This document shows, piece after piece, positions 1 through 11,489 of a stretch of 64,000 nucleotides of DNA. The position numbers were made by a program, and so were the translations under genes. The stretch's first letter is position 1. Each line of letters opens with the position of its first letter. The stretch is from assembly GCA_000964245.1 (NCBI GenBank), contig LANB01000001.1, positions 661,501 to 725,500 on the forward strand, read 5' to 3'. The DNA comes from Cellvibrionaceae bacterium 1162T.S.0a.05 (GTDB lineage Bacteria; Pseudomonadota; Gammaproteobacteria; Pseudomonadales; Cellvibrionaceae). The notes under the pieces are model-generated. The model ran no database searches, was not told where the DNA came from, and saw only the letters and a program-made list of their open reading frames with translations.

Positions 1-92
1 CCGGGAATACCCGCTTCCTCGATGGCTAGCTGGTCCAGTTTACGGGTTTGCTCACAGGTATAGAGCGTGTATGGGAGTGCTTGATTGGACAT
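1..92 (-). CDS. nnrE: NAD(P)H-hydrate epimerase, 5' end only
   Basis: The reverse strand opens at an ATG (90-92) and stays open to the window edge, giving about 30 residues that begin MSNQALPYTLYTCEQTRKLD. The pattern LYTxEQxRxLDxxAIEExGIP is the usual N-terminus of NnrE (YjeF_N), which epimerises damaged NAD(P)H hydrates. The gene is divergent from queG, its usual neighbour in gammaproteobacteria (queG-nnrE-tsaE in E. coli). The catalytic part lies outside the window, so the call rests on the N-terminal motif and context. Confidence 0.75.
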   Translation of the reverse strand, partial: MSNQALPYTLYTCEQTRKLDQLAIEEAGIP

Positions 93-246
93 GTTTTTGT
101 TCAAGTGGACTTTAAGTTGAATTGCCGCGATTATACGGGAGCAGATGGTATCACTGTAGATCTTTTGGATTTTTTCCCTACAGCAGTTGATTCCTCCTAC
201 ATTTTTTACATTGCCAAATTTTAACCAAGCCGTTTTCTACACCATC

Positions 247-1380
247 GTGAAAGACTCTGATCTCAACTCACTCGCAAATAAAATTCAATCCTGGGCTCAG
301 GATTTGGGGTTTCAGAAGATTGGCATTAGCGAAATTGATTTGAGTAAGGAAGAAGCACCGCTGCGAGCCTGGCTTGCCAAACGCTACTGTGGCTCAATGG
401 AATGGCTTAATGAAAATATTGAGAAGCGCTTACATCCGAATTTATTATTGCCAGGAACGCTGCGCGTCATTTCTGCAAGAATGAATTATTTACCCCCGGA
501 TACACAGGAGATAAAAATATTAAAATCTTCTGAAAAGGCTTATCTCTCACGTTATGCCCTGGGTCGAGACTACCATAAACTGATGCGTAAGCGACTTGCG
601 AAACTCGCAAACCAGATAGAGACCTGGCTTAGTGAAAATAATCTACCTGTCGATGTCCAACAACGCGCATTCGTAGACAGTGCTCCGGTATTGGAAAGGC
701 CACTTGCAGAACGCGCAGGCCTCGGCTGGACGGGAAAACACACCTTAATTCTTGATGACCAGGATGGCAGCTGGTTTTTTCTCGGTGAAATATTTACAAA
801 TATTCCCCTGCCCCTTACAAACCGGGCGAAAGAAAACCGTTGTGGCGATTGCGAGGCCTGCTTGAAAGTTTGCCCAACCGATGCCTTTCCCCGGCCTTAC
901 GAATTAGACGCACGCCGCTGTATTTCGTATTTAACCATCGAACACAAAGGTCCCATTCCGGAGGAATTCCGTGAAGTGATGGGCAACCGCGTATTTGGCT
1001 GTGATGACTGCCAATTGATCTGCCCCTGGAATAAATATGCAAAACCCACAGATGAAAAAGATTTTCATCCTCGTCATGGACTGGAAAACAGCGAATTGCT
1101 TACGCTTTTTAATTGGGATGAATCGACTTTTCTGGAAAAAACGGCGGGTTCTCCCTTGCGAAGAATTGGCTATGAACGCTGGCAACGAAACCTGGCAATA
1201 GGCCTCGGCAATGCTGAGACGGACGAAAATATCGTGAGAGCACTGGAAGACACCAGAAAAAATGCCAGCGCGCTACTTCGTGAACATATTGATTGGGCGC
1301 TATCCCAACAGCGAAAAACTGACAGACGACGCAAACGTAAAATCCTTAACCCCAACAAAGAAAAAAAAACTGAAAAATAA
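247..1380 (+). CDS. queG: epoxyqueuosine reductase QueG
   Basis: QueG makes the last step of queuosine synthesis, reducing epoxyqueuosine to queuosine in the anticodon of GUN tRNAs with cobalamin and two [4Fe-4S] clusters. Ferredoxin-like cysteines are visible at C199, C202, C205 and C209 (CGDCEACLKVCP) and at C252, C255 and C259 (CDDCQLICPW). I chose the GTG at 247, which gives 377 aa against 379 in E. coli. The reading frame extends back to a TTG at 187, but those 20 extra residues do not look like family sequence. The C-terminus is a short basic tail. The gene converges on the MFS gene with only 2 nt between stop codons. Confidence 0.93.
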   Translation: MKDSDLNSLANKIQSWAQDLGFQKIGISEIDLSKEEAPLRAWLAKRYCGSMEWLNENIEKRLHPNLLLPGTLRVISARMNYLPPDTQEIKILKSSEKAYLSRYALGRDYHKLMRKRLAKLANQIETWLSENNLPVDVQQRAFVDSAPVLERPLAERAGLGWTGKHTLILDDQDGSWFFLGEIFTNIPLPLTNRAKENRCGDCEACLKVCPTDAFPRPYELDARRCISYLTIEHKGPIPEEFREVMGNRVFGCDDCQLICPWNKYAKPTDEKDFHPRHGLENSELLTLFNWDESTFLEKTAGSPLRRIGYERWQRNLAIGLGNAETDENIVRALEDTRKNASALLREHIDWALSQQRKTDRRRKRKILNPNKEKKTEK

Positions 1381-1382
1381 AA

Positions 1383-2591
1383 TCAGCTTTTCCGAAAAGC
1401 CAGTGCAGCCAACAGGCAGACACTCACACCGAGCACCAGTGTGCTATAAACAATACTGGTAAAGGTCAACGACATATCAATAGCAAGCCCAAATAATATT
1501 GGCGAAATGGCCGTTGCCACAACAGTAAACGCCGCTACCATTGAGCGAATTCCACCAAGATGTTTTTTACCATAAAGTTCCGCCCACAAGGCCGCGCCAA
1601 TGGGTCCACCAAACCCAATTGCAAAACCCAACAAGCCCAGAAAAAGCAATACCGAATAGGCGGGTGCAACGAAAAGCAATACCAAGAGAGCCAGCAGGGT
1701 CGGAAGGTTATACCAGGGTAATAAGTGTTGTGCCGAATAGCGATCAATTAAAACACCGACAATAAAAGACGCAACCCAGTGAACAATACCGTAAAGCACA
1801 AATGCACTCGCCCACAAGGCGCCTGCCCACGCTTTAACCTGTAACACGTAATCTTGATGAATGAAGATACCCGTTACAACAAAAGGGCCGAATAACAACG
1901 CCGGCAATACAAACCAGAATCGACGCGTTTTAAGTAAGGCAAAGCGGCCACTGATTTCTGCTGTATCGCCATGCTCGGTTTCGGACTCTTCTGCGCTATC
2001 CAACCAATCTTTTTTTAATAAAAAAAGGACAAGCGGGAAATATAAAACAAAAACCGCAATCGCAAATATTAACCACGATGACGATGCCCCCACTCGTGCA
2101 ATCAACACAATGGCCAACAACGGAAGGACAATTTCACCAAGGGGTACAGCAGATGCCGCTGCGCCCAACGCCTTCCCCCGGTCACGATGAAAACTGCGCG
2201 CCATGGTAATCATCCCGGTGTGAGGCAACAGGCTTTGACCAAAAAGTCGAACCAGAAAAAGCCCAATGAAGAGTAAAAAAACGGAGTTTGACCAAGCCAG
2301 TACCAGGCAGGCCGACGCCAGGCCGACTCCCGCAACTAATGCAAACTGGCGCAGCGGAATTCTATCAATCCAAACACCGGCAAATAAAAATATAAAGCCA
2401 GCGGCGAAGGTGGCAAGCGAATAGACAGCGCCATATTGGCTGGCATTGAGTTGCAATGTACTCTTAAAACTTTCCCCGTACACACCAACAAAAAAACTTT
2501 GCCCAAAGTTTCCCCAAAAAACACATATAAAACCAAAGAGTACCAACGGCCAGCGGCGCCCGGGGAAGCGTCGAAAATCAATCATAGACAT
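1383..2591 (-). CDS. MFS transporter, substrate unknown
   Basis: The 402-aa protein is very hydrophobic, with about twelve membrane segments in two halves of six. A charged central loop (KKDWLDSAEESETEHGD) separates the halves. The loop between helices 2 and 3 has the MFS-like pattern GVWIDR, and the equivalent in the second half is GVLIDRY. It is therefore an inner-membrane major facilitator superfamily carrier. Nothing in the sequence or the neighbours (queG, orn) shows what it carries or in which direction. Two in-frame ATGs, at 2591 and 2585, are possible starts. Confidence 0.8.
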   Translation of the reverse strand: MSMIDFRRFPGRRWPLVLFGFICVFWGNFGQSFFVGVYGESFKSTLQLNASQYGAVYSLATFAAGFIFLFAGVWIDRIPLRQFALVAGVGLASACLVLAWSNSVFLLFIGLFLVRLFGQSLLPHTGMITMARSFHRDRGKALGAAASAVPLGEIVLPLLAIVLIARVGASSSWLIFAIAVFVLYFPLVLFLLKKDWLDSAEESETEHGDTAEISGRFALLKTRRFWFVLPALLFGPFVVTGIFIHQDYVLQVKAWAGALWASAFVLYGIVHWVASFIVGVLIDRYSAQHLLPWYNLPTLLALLVLLFVAPAYSVLLFLGLLGFAIGFGGPIGAALWAELYGKKHLGGIRSMVAAFTVVATAISPILFGLAIDMSLTFTSIVYSTLVLGVSVCLLAALAFRKS

Positions 2592-2798
2592 AACTCAAGT
2601 TTTATTCAGGGCGGGTGAATCCCGGTTTCGTGGTCAGGCTGTTAAGCGTTCCGGATTTTAGCAATCTGATTTTAATACCTGAGCATTTAGCGCCTTTGTT
2701 TTTGATGCTCAGGCTTGCCAGGGCTTGGTGTTTTTTAATGAACTGGCCAAATACACCTGAAGATAAGACAACCTGAACCTGGCCAACCAGGTTTCTGA

Positions 2799-3347
2799 TC
2801 AGTCCAGCTTAATAAAAGCCGAACGGTAGTACTTTAACTCCTCGATAGACTCAAGAATGTCATCAAGTGCCAGGTGTGTTCCCTTCTTTTTGAAGCCTTC
2901 CAAAAGTTCAGGCTTCCAGCGCGCAGCTAGTTCTTTAAGAGTGCTTACATCCAGGTTGCGATAGTGAAACCAGGCTTCCAACTCAGGCATATAGCGTGCG
3001 AGAAAACGGCGATCCTGACAAATTGAATTACCGCATATAGGCGACTTTCCCTTGCCTACCCAGGCTTGTAGAAATTCGATGGTCTGCTTTTCTGCGTCAG
3101 CACAGCTAATCCGGCTTTTTAGCACTCGCTCGGTCAAACCACTTTGCCCATGAGTCCGAGTACACCACTCATCCATTGCATTCATAACCGCTTCCGGCTG
3201 GTGAACCGCCAATACTGGCCCCTCGGCGAGCATATTCAGGTCTTTGTCAGTAATAACGGTTGCAATTTCGATGATGACATCCGTTTCCGGGTTTAAGCCC
3301 GTCATTTCCAAATCGATCCAGATCAGGTTTTGATCGCTGTAAGCCAT
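2799..3347 (-). CDS. orn: oligoribonuclease
   Basis: Orn is the DEDDh exoribonuclease that finishes RNA decay by cutting 2-5-mers to mononucleotides, and it also degrades pGpG from c-di-GMP turnover. The start at 3347 follows an AAAGGA Shine-Dalgarno and gives 182 aa, the usual length. D12 and E14 ([10 protein letters not shown]) form the first motif. [11 protein letters not shown] holds the third acidic residue, and the C-terminal THLALDDI holds the H and D of DEDDh. An upstream in-frame ATG near 3536 would add 63 atypical residues and is rejected. It is divergent from rsgA, as in E. coli. Confidence 0.95.
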   Translation of the reverse strand: MAYSDQNLIWIDLEMTGLNPETDVIIEIATVITDKDLNMLAEGPVLAVHQPEAVMNAMDEWCTRTHGQSGLTERVLKSRISCADAEKQTIEFLQAWVGKGKSPICGNSICQDRRFLARYMPELEAWFHYRNLDVSTLKELAARWKPELLEGFKKKGTHLALDDILESIEELKYYRSAFIKLD

Positions 3348-3529
3348 GACTATTTCCTTTACAATACCCGACAATTTTAGCAGCTCAACGCGAGCAAAGC
3401 AGCAATCGCACGCAAACCCATGGCTAATGCCCGACTGATCAGACCAAAAAAAAAACGCCAGCGGATTGCTGTGAAGATGAGAAGCTCCAATATGAATTTC
3501 AACACTATGAAATGCAACAATAAATAAAC

Positions 3530-4537
3530 GTGTCAAAAAGAAAGCTGAGTAAACAACAAAGCGAGAGAATCAAGAAAAAGCAACGTGCTTTGCTGGATAC
3601 TGTCGATATGTCAGATGCGCAACATGGTCGTATCCTGAGCCACCACGGCAAGGAGCTGAATGTTGAGTACGTTGATGATCAGCGGCAACCACAAATCAAA
3701 AGTTGCCATTTTCGTGCGAACCTTGAGAGTGTGGTCACGGGTGACCAGGTTCTCTGGTGTGACGAAGGTGATAAGGGAGTGGTTGTTTCAATCGAACCAC
3801 GTGAAACTTTATTACAACGCCCGGATAGTTACGGCAAATTGCGACCCGTCGCCGCAAACATATCCCAGCTGGTGATTGTAATTGCGCCAGAACCCGAAGC
3901 TCACCATGGGTTGATAGACCGCTATCTGGTCGCCGCCGAAAATATGGGAATTAAATGTTTACTCGTTTTAAATAAAGCCGATTTACTCCAGCAAACTGAC
4001 TACAGTGCACTTCTCAATCTCATCGCCAGCTATCGAAAGATTGGTTATGAGGTGTTGACCGTATCCGCGCACAGCGGCGATGGCTTTGAGGAATTGCAAT
4101 CAGCTCTAAACAAGGAAGTGAGTATCTTTTGCGGGCAATCCGGTGTCGGTAAATCTTCTCTTATTAAAAAACTCCTGCCCGATGAGGAATTAAAAATTGG
4201 CGCCTTATCAGAAGCCGCGACAAAAGGCCGCCACACAACAACACACACCCAACTCTTTCACTTTCCCAGCGGTGGCGAATGCATAGACTCCCCTGGAATT
4301 CGCGAATTTGGTCTTTGGCATATGGATGCAGATGACATTCTTCACGGTTTTGTGGATTTACGCGAACACGCGCTAAATTGTAAATTTCGTAATTGCCAAC
4401 ACGAGAATGAAGTTCAATGTGGAATAAAAGGCGCAGTATCTGAGGGTTTACTGTACAAATGGCGCGTCGACAGTTATAAACGCATAATTCAAAGCCTGAA
4501 TGACGTCAAAATGAAAAATCAGGATAAAAAAAGGTAG
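3530..4537 (+). CDS. rsgA: small-subunit biogenesis GTPase RsgA
   Basis: RsgA is a circularly permuted GTPase that checks late 30S ribosome assembly. The motifs appear in permuted order: an N-terminal OB fold, G4 (LNKADL), then G1 (GQSGVGKSS), then G3 (DSPGIREF). A zinc-binding C-terminal domain follows with the pattern [14 protein letters not shown]. The start is a GTG giving SKRKLSKQQ, which matches the family's basic N-terminus. At 335 aa the length is normal. The rhodanese gene follows after 9 nt, so the two are probably co-transcribed. Confidence 0.95.
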   Translation: MSKRKLSKQQSERIKKKQRALLDTVDMSDAQHGRILSHHGKELNVEYVDDQRQPQIKSCHFRANLESVVTGDQVLWCDEGDKGVVVSIEPRETLLQRPDSYGKLRPVAANISQLVIVIAPEPEAHHGLIDRYLVAAENMGIKCLLVLNKADLLQQTDYSALLNLIASYRKIGYEVLTVSAHSGDGFEELQSALNKEVSIFCGQSGVGKSSLIKKLLPDEELKIGALSEAATKGRHTTTHTQLFHFPSGGECIDSPGIREFGLWHMDADDILHGFVDLREHALNCKFRNCQHENEVQCGIKGAVSEGLLYKWRVDSYKRIIQSLNDVKMKNQDKKR

Positions 4538-4546
4538 CAGTAGAGC

Positions 4547-5353
4547 ATGAGCATCCCCCTGTTAGTCGAGCCAGAGCAACTGGCAAATTTTGCGGACGAA
4601 AATGCCCGCATTGTGGATTTGTGCTCAGAGCAATCGTATATGCATGGCCACATCCCCGGCGCCATTCACCTACCTGCACAGACCTTGACTCTCAGTCGCC
4701 CGCCCGTTCCCGGCTTACTTCCGGACACCGCGCACCTGGCACGTATTTTTGGTTATCTCGGTCTAACTGATGACACACATTTCTTCGTTTATGACGACGA
4801 AGGCGGTGGCTGGGCAGGTCGCTTCATCTGGACGCTGGATATGATCGGCCACAAACACTACTCCTACATTAATGGCGGTATTTTTGCGTGGCGTGCAGCG
4901 GGCATGGAGGTCGAAAACGATGAGAATACCGTTGAACCGACAACCCCGGTCATCACTATTCACAATGATGCCGAACTGACCATTCAAGAAATTCTGGACA
5001 AACTCGGCGGGGATAACTTCACCATTTGGGATGCCCGCAGCCCTGAGGAATATCGTGGCGACAAGGTCCTCGCTGCCCGCGGTGGACATATTCCCGGCGC
5101 GATAAATTGTGAATGGACCAGCCTGATGGACCCGGACAAACACTACCGAATTCGCGAAGACGCCGAAGCGCGGCTCGGCATGCTGGGCATTCGTAGTGGC
5201 CAGGAAATCGTGACGCACTGCCAAACTCATCACCGCTCAGGTTTTACTTATATGGTGGGTAAAATTTTGGGCTTTGATATCAAAGCCTACCCCGGCTCCT
5301 GGTCGGAATGGGGAAATCTACCCAACACGCCCGTGGAGAAAAGTTCACCCTGA
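4547..5353 (+). CDS. rhdA: thiosulfate sulfurtransferase (RhdA-type rhodanese)
   Basis: This is a two-domain rhodanese of 268 aa. The inactive N-terminal domain comes first, and the C-terminal domain carries the active-site loop C225-QTHHRSG. A CQTHHRS loop is also what I recall for Azotobacter RhdA, and the gene sits beside psd as rhdA does in Pseudomonas. The enzyme moves sulfane sulfur from thiosulfate to cyanide or another acceptor; the physiological acceptor is not shown by the sequence. Its TGA overlaps the psd ATG (TGATG), which points to translational coupling. Confidence 0.88.
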   Translation: MSIPLLVEPEQLANFADENARIVDLCSEQSYMHGHIPGAIHLPAQTLTLSRPPVPGLLPDTAHLARIFGYLGLTDDTHFFVYDDEGGGWAGRFIWTLDMIGHKHYSYINGGIFAWRAAGMEVENDENTVEPTTPVITIHNDAELTIQEILDKLGGDNFTIWDARSPEEYRGDKVLAARGGHIPGAINCEWTSLMDPDKHYRIREDAEARLGMLGIRSGQEIVTHCQTHHRSGFTYMVGKILGFDIKAYPGSWSEWGNLPNTPVEKSSP

Positions 5354-6210
5354 TGGACGCACTTTTTATATTCTTGCAAAAAGTCGCGCCGCAACATTTC
5401 CTCTCTCGACTCGCTGGACGACTTGCAAACAGTCAATTGCAATGGTGGAAAAATACGTTTATCCGTTTTTTTATCCGCAAGTATGACGTTGACATGAGCG
5501 AGGCCGAGCGCGAATCGGCTGAGGACTACTTGTGCTTCAACGATTTTTTCACTCGCGCCTTAAAACCTGATGCACGCCCGATTTGTCGACAGAAAAATCA
5601 ACTCGCTTGCCCCGCGGACGGCGCGATCAGCCAATTGGGGGATATCGAAGAAAATCGTATTTTTCAGGCCAAAGGGCACAACTACACTCTGCAGGCTTTG
5701 CTCGGCGGCGATAATGAACTGACGCAACAATTCGTTGGCGGAAAATTTGCGACCATTTATTTAAGTCCGCGCGATTATCACCGTGTCCATTGTCCCTTTG
5801 ATGGGCGATTGCTGGAAATGCTGCATATTCCAGGAAAATTATTTTCGGTGAATACGACAACAGCAGAAAATATTCCTGAGCTCTTTGCACGCAACGAGCG
5901 CATGGTAGCGATATTTGAAACCGCTATTGGCCCCATGGCGGTCATAATGGTCGGCGCCATGATTGTTGCATCCATTGAAACCGCATGGGCGGGGCTTTTG
6001 CCGGCTGGCAGCAAAAATATCGCCCGTTATTCCTACACAAATAATGACGAAATTCGCCTTGAAAAAGGGGCAGAACTTGGTCGTTTTAAACTCGGTTCCA
6101 CAGCGATATTGCTATTCCCGAAAAATTGCCTTGAGTGGCAGGCCGAATTACAAGCCGGATCACTAGTGCGCATGGGGGAAAGTATTGCCACCACTATGGT
6201 TGAAGGGTAA
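5353..6210 (+). CDS. psd: phosphatidylserine decarboxylase proenzyme
   Basis: Psd is the inner-membrane pyruvoyl enzyme that makes phosphatidylethanolamine from phosphatidylserine. The start at 5353 overlaps the rhodanese stop and gives 285 aa. The frame is open further upstream, but those residues overlap the rhodanese gene. The self-cleavage motif LGST is present, so cutting between G248 and S249 would create the pyruvoyl alpha chain. PADGAIS and YHRVHCPFDG hold the conserved Asp and His residues. Confidence 0.95.
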   Translation: MDALFIFLQKVAPQHFLSRLAGRLANSQLQWWKNTFIRFFIRKYDVDMSEAERESAEDYLCFNDFFTRALKPDARPICRQKNQLACPADGAISQLGDIEENRIFQAKGHNYTLQALLGGDNELTQQFVGGKFATIYLSPRDYHRVHCPFDGRLLEMLHIPGKLFSVNTTTAENIPELFARNERMVAIFETAIGPMAVIMVGAMIVASIETAWAGLLPAGSKNIARYSYTNNDEIRLEKGAELGRFKLGSTAILLFPKNCLEWQAELQAGSLVRMGESIATTMVEG

Positions 6211-6310
6211 AAAAACCTCGGGAACAGCACAAGAATCGGCTTGCAGCGATCCTCTGCTCACGTAAACTGCTCCTAAAATTCCATCGCGAGATAGCTTGAC
6301 CCGCCAGCCA

Positions 6311-7177
6311 ATGAATACTGCAAACCAGGCATTTAAGGATTACGAACGCATTCGTACGCTGTTGCACTACATTGAAGACAACAGCGATCAACAGCCCGAA
6401 TTGCAACACCTCGCTGACATTGTGCAATTGTCACCGCATCATCTGCAAAAACTTTTTAAACGCTGGGCTGGCGTTAGCCCGAAACAATATTTAAAACTAG
6501 CGACGCTTAAAAAAGCCAAACAATATTTGCGTCAGAACAATTCAATATTGGAAGCCGCTTTTAAGAGCGGCTTATCGAGTAGCAGCCGTTTATACGACCA
6601 TTTCGTTAGCCTTGAAGGTACGACACCTGGCGAATTTAAAGCTGAAGGCAAAGACCTCAGCTTTGAATACAGTGAAGCCGATAGCCCCTACGGCCGAATA
6701 TTTATATGCTGGACAAAAAAAGGGCTTCACATTCTCCGCTTCTGCGACACCGAGAAAAACCTGCTGGCGGACCTGATACAGCAGTGGCCTAATGCGCATT
6801 TTTCAGCGAGCCCGCAAAAAGCACAAAGCCTGGCAGACACAATTTTTCGCAAAAAAGAAACTGCAATAAAACTGAGCCCTATCGGCAGCCCTTTTCAACT
6901 CCATGTCTGGCAAGCCTTGCTTAGTATTCCCGCAGGTCATTGCTGTAGTTATGGCGATCTTGCAACGTTAATTCAAAAACCAAAGGCCGCCAGAGCAGTT
7001 GGCTCAGCGGTGGCCGCAAATCCCCTGGCCATACTGATTCCTTGTCATCGTGTTATTCAAGCTTCAGGTACCATCGGGTCTTATCGATGGGGAGAGGAGC
7101 GAAAACGGATTTTACTTTCTCAGGAATTTTTTAATTTCAATCCTGAACAAACAGAGGTTTTGAATTCAAGCGGGTAA
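6311..7177 (+). CDS. Ada-like AraC regulator / O6-methylguanine-DNA methyltransferase
   Basis: The 288-aa protein joins an N-terminal AraC-type double helix-turn-helix (about residues 10-105) to a C-terminal alkylguanine transferase domain. The transferase carries the suicide cysteine in PCHRV (C245) and the DNA-binding SAVAANPLA helix region. It lacks the N-terminal Cys4 zinc domain by which classic Ada senses methyl phosphotriesters. It could repair O6-methylguanine and bind DNA, but how it would sense damage is unclear. I chose the ATG at 6311 over a TTG 15 nt upstream; neither has a strong ribosome binding site. Confidence 0.87.
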   Translation: MNTANQAFKDYERIRTLLHYIEDNSDQQPELQHLADIVQLSPHHLQKLFKRWAGVSPKQYLKLATLKKAKQYLRQNNSILEAAFKSGLSSSSRLYDHFVSLEGTTPGEFKAEGKDLSFEYSEADSPYGRIFICWTKKGLHILRFCDTEKNLLADLIQQWPNAHFSASPQKAQSLADTIFRKKETAIKLSPIGSPFQLHVWQALLSIPAGHCCSYGDLATLIQKPKAARAVGSAVAANPLAILIPCHRVIQASGTIGSYRWGEERKRILLSQEFFNFNPEQTEVLNSSG

Positions 7178-7342
7178 GCTTGTTCTATCTTTTAGTTTCT
7201 TTAAATCAAAATACTAAAAAACTGCTCTGCGTGTGAGAAGCTTTCCGGGATTCTGAATTGAGTTATTTGTCGTAAAGAAAAGTACGGCTGACCTATTAAC
7301 CCTGGCAGGGTTATAAGTGAGAAATTTCGAGAGATTCTGGAA

Positions 7343-8728
7343 TCAGGAAAATCCGGGTAATTTTAAGCCCTTGCGCTTAAATAAGGACAGCAAGCCCTTT
7401 CCGGATTTTTTAGAAATATAAGAGTCGCGAATCGCTGCAATATCGATATCGTAGGCGCCGGGTTCCAGATCCTGAACAATTTCAATCCGCTCGATTTCAC
7501 CGGGAGCAAATTTTCCTGAATCCAGTTTCGCTTGTTTTTCTTTCTCATCCGCAGCGAGATCCAAAAGAAACGGTTCGTATAAATGCTCTTTATATGCATC
7601 AACAACGACCATAACCTTGGGCTTCAGTCGTCGGTCAAAATTTTGCTCAACCACTACACCCACTTCACCCGTAGACAGCTCAACCAGAGTACCTGTTGGA
7701 TACAACCCGATCGCGCGGATAAATTCGACGACCAACTCTTCCTGAAATTCGATTTCTCGCAATTCGTACAATTTGGCGACGGCCTTGGAGGGCGATAGCG
7801 GTTGTGCGCGGCCGCGAGGGTTAATCGTTTCATCGTAAAAGGTAACGATGCCCGCGATTTTTCCAAGCAGTGGAATTTTGTCTCCACGCAAATGCTGAGG
7901 GAAACCACTGCCGTTGACACGTTCACAGTGTGTTTTGACTACAGAGGTCACGCGCGGTTTGACATCGGGTAACTTTCGTAAAATCTCCACACCGTAATCA
8001 ACAAATTTTTCGTAAGCTTCCTGCTCCGTTTTATTGCGCTCCTTGCTTTCCAACAAATATTTAGGCAACCGGGTTTTACCGATATCTTTTAACAAAACTC
8101 CCATAGCGAGAACATCGAGTTCTGCTTTTGGCAATCCAATGTGGCGACCAAATAATATAGCCCAAACCGCTGAACGCACGGCATGGCTGTAGGTGTATTG
8201 ATCTTTTTCCCGTACGCGACTTAACCAGGTAAAAGCATCGGGACTGCGAATAACACTGTCCACCATGTGGCTGGCAACACGTTTGGTTTCCTGGACCGGG
8301 ATATTGTGATGATTGGCGTCGACCTGTTCCATCACATCAGTGACGGCTTGATACACCTGCAAATGTAATTGCCGGGCCTTGCCAATTTCGTTTTCGATGG
8401 GAGCCACTTCCGTGTACACATCGCGACGAATTTTTAGCGGCGCGACGTCGACAACCGGCGCCCGCGAAGCGGCTCGCGCCTGACGGCGGGTTTCCTTGGT
8501 GCCGCCCGAGGACATCTTACGTAAGTTGGTCTTAACCGGTGCCGAGCCTTTGGCGACATCAATGTATACGAAATTACAATGGACCTTCAGTTCCTTGATT
8601 TCGTCAAGATCACGAATGTAGAAACCTTGTAAAGGAAAGGGAGTTTGCGTCCACGGGCGATCGAGGCCGGAGACAAACATCCCCACCGTCAATTCATTTA
8701 CATTGACTTTAACCTGCTTTATACCCAC
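7343..8728 (-). CDS. DUF3391 / degenerate HD-GYP domain protein
   Basis: The 461-aa protein has an N-terminal DUF3391 domain (about 1-130) and an HD-GYP-type domain (about 160-370). HD-GYP enzymes hydrolyse c-di-GMP, but most metal ligands are changed here. The HD pair is K214-D215 (LLKDIGKT), the HHE motif reads THCER, GYP reads GSGFP, and the later VADxxDA reads VTFYDE. An inactive, sensor or scaffold role is more likely than a phosphodiesterase. It lies downstream of hemE on the same strand, separated by 172 nt, so it probably has its own promoter. Confidence 0.85.
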   Translation of the reverse strand: MGIKQVKVNVNELTVGMFVSGLDRPWTQTPFPLQGFYIRDLDEIKELKVHCNFVYIDVAKGSAPVKTNLRKMSSGGTKETRRQARAASRAPVVDVAPLKIRRDVYTEVAPIENEIGKARQLHLQVYQAVTDVMEQVDANHHNIPVQETKRVASHMVDSVIRSPDAFTWLSRVREKDQYTYSHAVRSAVWAILFGRHIGLPKAELDVLAMGVLLKDIGKTRLPKYLLESKERNKTEQEAYEKFVDYGVEILRKLPDVKPRVTSVVKTHCERVNGSGFPQHLRGDKIPLLGKIAGIVTFYDETINPRGRAQPLSPSKAVAKLYELREIEFQEELVVEFIRAIGLYPTGTLVELSTGEVGVVVEQNFDRRLKPKVMVVVDAYKEHLYEPFLLDLAADEKEKQAKLDSGKFAPGEIERIEIVQDLEPGAYDIDIAAIRDSYISKKSGKGLLSLFKRKGLKLPGFS

Positions 8729-8900
8729 TGAGACATCCTCTTAAGACCGATTTTCCTTGTTGAGGCTCATGGATGAGACAGAATGGCCCCAATACTATTC
8801 TTGCGCAAATTATAAGCCATTGCTTCGCCAGCGGTAGCACTGGAAAGACAAATGGCGCGCTAGATTGATAATTGGACAGATATTATACTTTAGCGGAGTT

Positions 8901-9965
8901 TCAGGCGTGGTAGGGCGCTGACAGTTCGTGAACTGCGTCTATAAATGCGCCGGCATTCGCTGGGTCGACATGTGGTGTAATACCGTGGCCCAAATTGCAG
9001 ACATGCCCGCTACCTTTTCCATAGGACGCAAGCATTGCCGCAACTTCTTCCCGAATTCGATCCGGTGAAGCGTAAAGTACCGCTGGATCCATATTCCCCT
9101 GCAATGCGACTTTCGAACCCACTTGCTTGCGCGCTGTTCCCAGATCAACTGTCCAGTCAACACCTAACGCTGTTGCTCCGGTGTTGGCCATCGCATCCAA
9201 CCATAAGCCACCTCCCTTGGTGAACAATATAATCGGAACCTTGCGACCTTCATGCTCCTTGATAAGCCCATCCACTATGCGTTGCATCGGGGCAAGCGAG
9301 AATTCGCGGTAGGCCTGATAAGACAATGCACCACCCCAGGAATCAAAAATCTGCACGGCCTGAGCACCCGCCTTGATTTGCGCGTTCAGGTAATCAATGA
9401 CGGAATCCGCAAGGGTATTGAGCAGATGTTTCGCGACTTCAGGTTGATCATAAATCAGTGTCTTGGTTTTACGAAAATCGCGGCTGGATCCACCCTCAAT
9501 CATATAGGTCGCCAGCGTCCATGGGCTTCCGGAAAAGCCAATCAGGGGCACTCGGCCGTTTAATTCTTTACGAATTAATTTAACTGCATCGAGAACGTAA
9601 GCTAATTGTTTTTCCGTATTAATGACTTGCAACGCTTCTATTTCAGCAGTCGATGAGAGCGGCTTTTTAAATTTCGGCCCCTCACCTGTTTCAAAGTAGA
9701 GCCCCAACCCCATTGCATCCGGAATTGTAAGAATGTCGGAAAATAAAATCGCGGCATCTAGAGGGTAGCGTTCAAGTGGTTGCAAGGTCACCTCACACGC
9801 CAATTCCGGGTTGCCGCACAAGCCCATAAAATCGCCTGCTTTTGTTCGTGTAGCACGATACTCTGGAAGGTAACGACCTGCCTGACGCATCATCCAGACA
9901 GGGGTGTAATCAACAGGTTCACGCAAAAGTGCGCGCAAAAAACGATCGTTCTTTAACTCGGCCAT
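8901..9965 (-). CDS. hemE: uroporphyrinogen decarboxylase
   Basis: HemE decarboxylates the four acetate chains of uroporphyrinogen III to give coproporphyrinogen III in haem synthesis. The N-terminal signature [16 protein letters not shown] is intact, as are the glycine-rich [13 protein letters not shown] segment and the C-terminal NLGHGI(T)P motif. At 354 aa it has the normal length. The gltBD-hemE order also occurs in Pseudomonas. About 92 nt separate it from gltD. Confidence 0.96.
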   Translation of the reverse strand: MAELKNDRFLRALLREPVDYTPVWMMRQAGRYLPEYRATRTKAGDFMGLCGNPELACEVTLQPLERYPLDAAILFSDILTIPDAMGLGLYFETGEGPKFKKPLSSTAEIEALQVINTEKQLAYVLDAVKLIRKELNGRVPLIGFSGSPWTLATYMIEGGSSRDFRKTKTLIYDQPEVAKHLLNTLADSVIDYLNAQIKAGAQAVQIFDSWGGALSYQAYREFSLAPMQRIVDGLIKEHEGRKVPIILFTKGGGLWLDAMANTGATALGVDWTVDLGTARKQVGSKVALQGNMDPAVLYASPDRIREEVAAMLASYGKGSGHVCNLGHGITPHVDPANAGAFIDAVHELSAPYHA

Positions 9966-10043
9966 GCGGGTGCCTTATATCCAGCGTAAAGAAATTTACT
10001 CTATTGTTATACGTCTATTGTCGAAGTTGTTCGTCGCTACTTT

Positions 10044-11485
<1,442 letters not shown>

Positions 11486-11489
11486 TCAC

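Noticed and set aside
3348-3536. N-terminal extension of oligoribonuclease
   Set aside because: The 63 extra residues are unlike the family, while the internal ATG has an AAAGGA site and gives the normal length.
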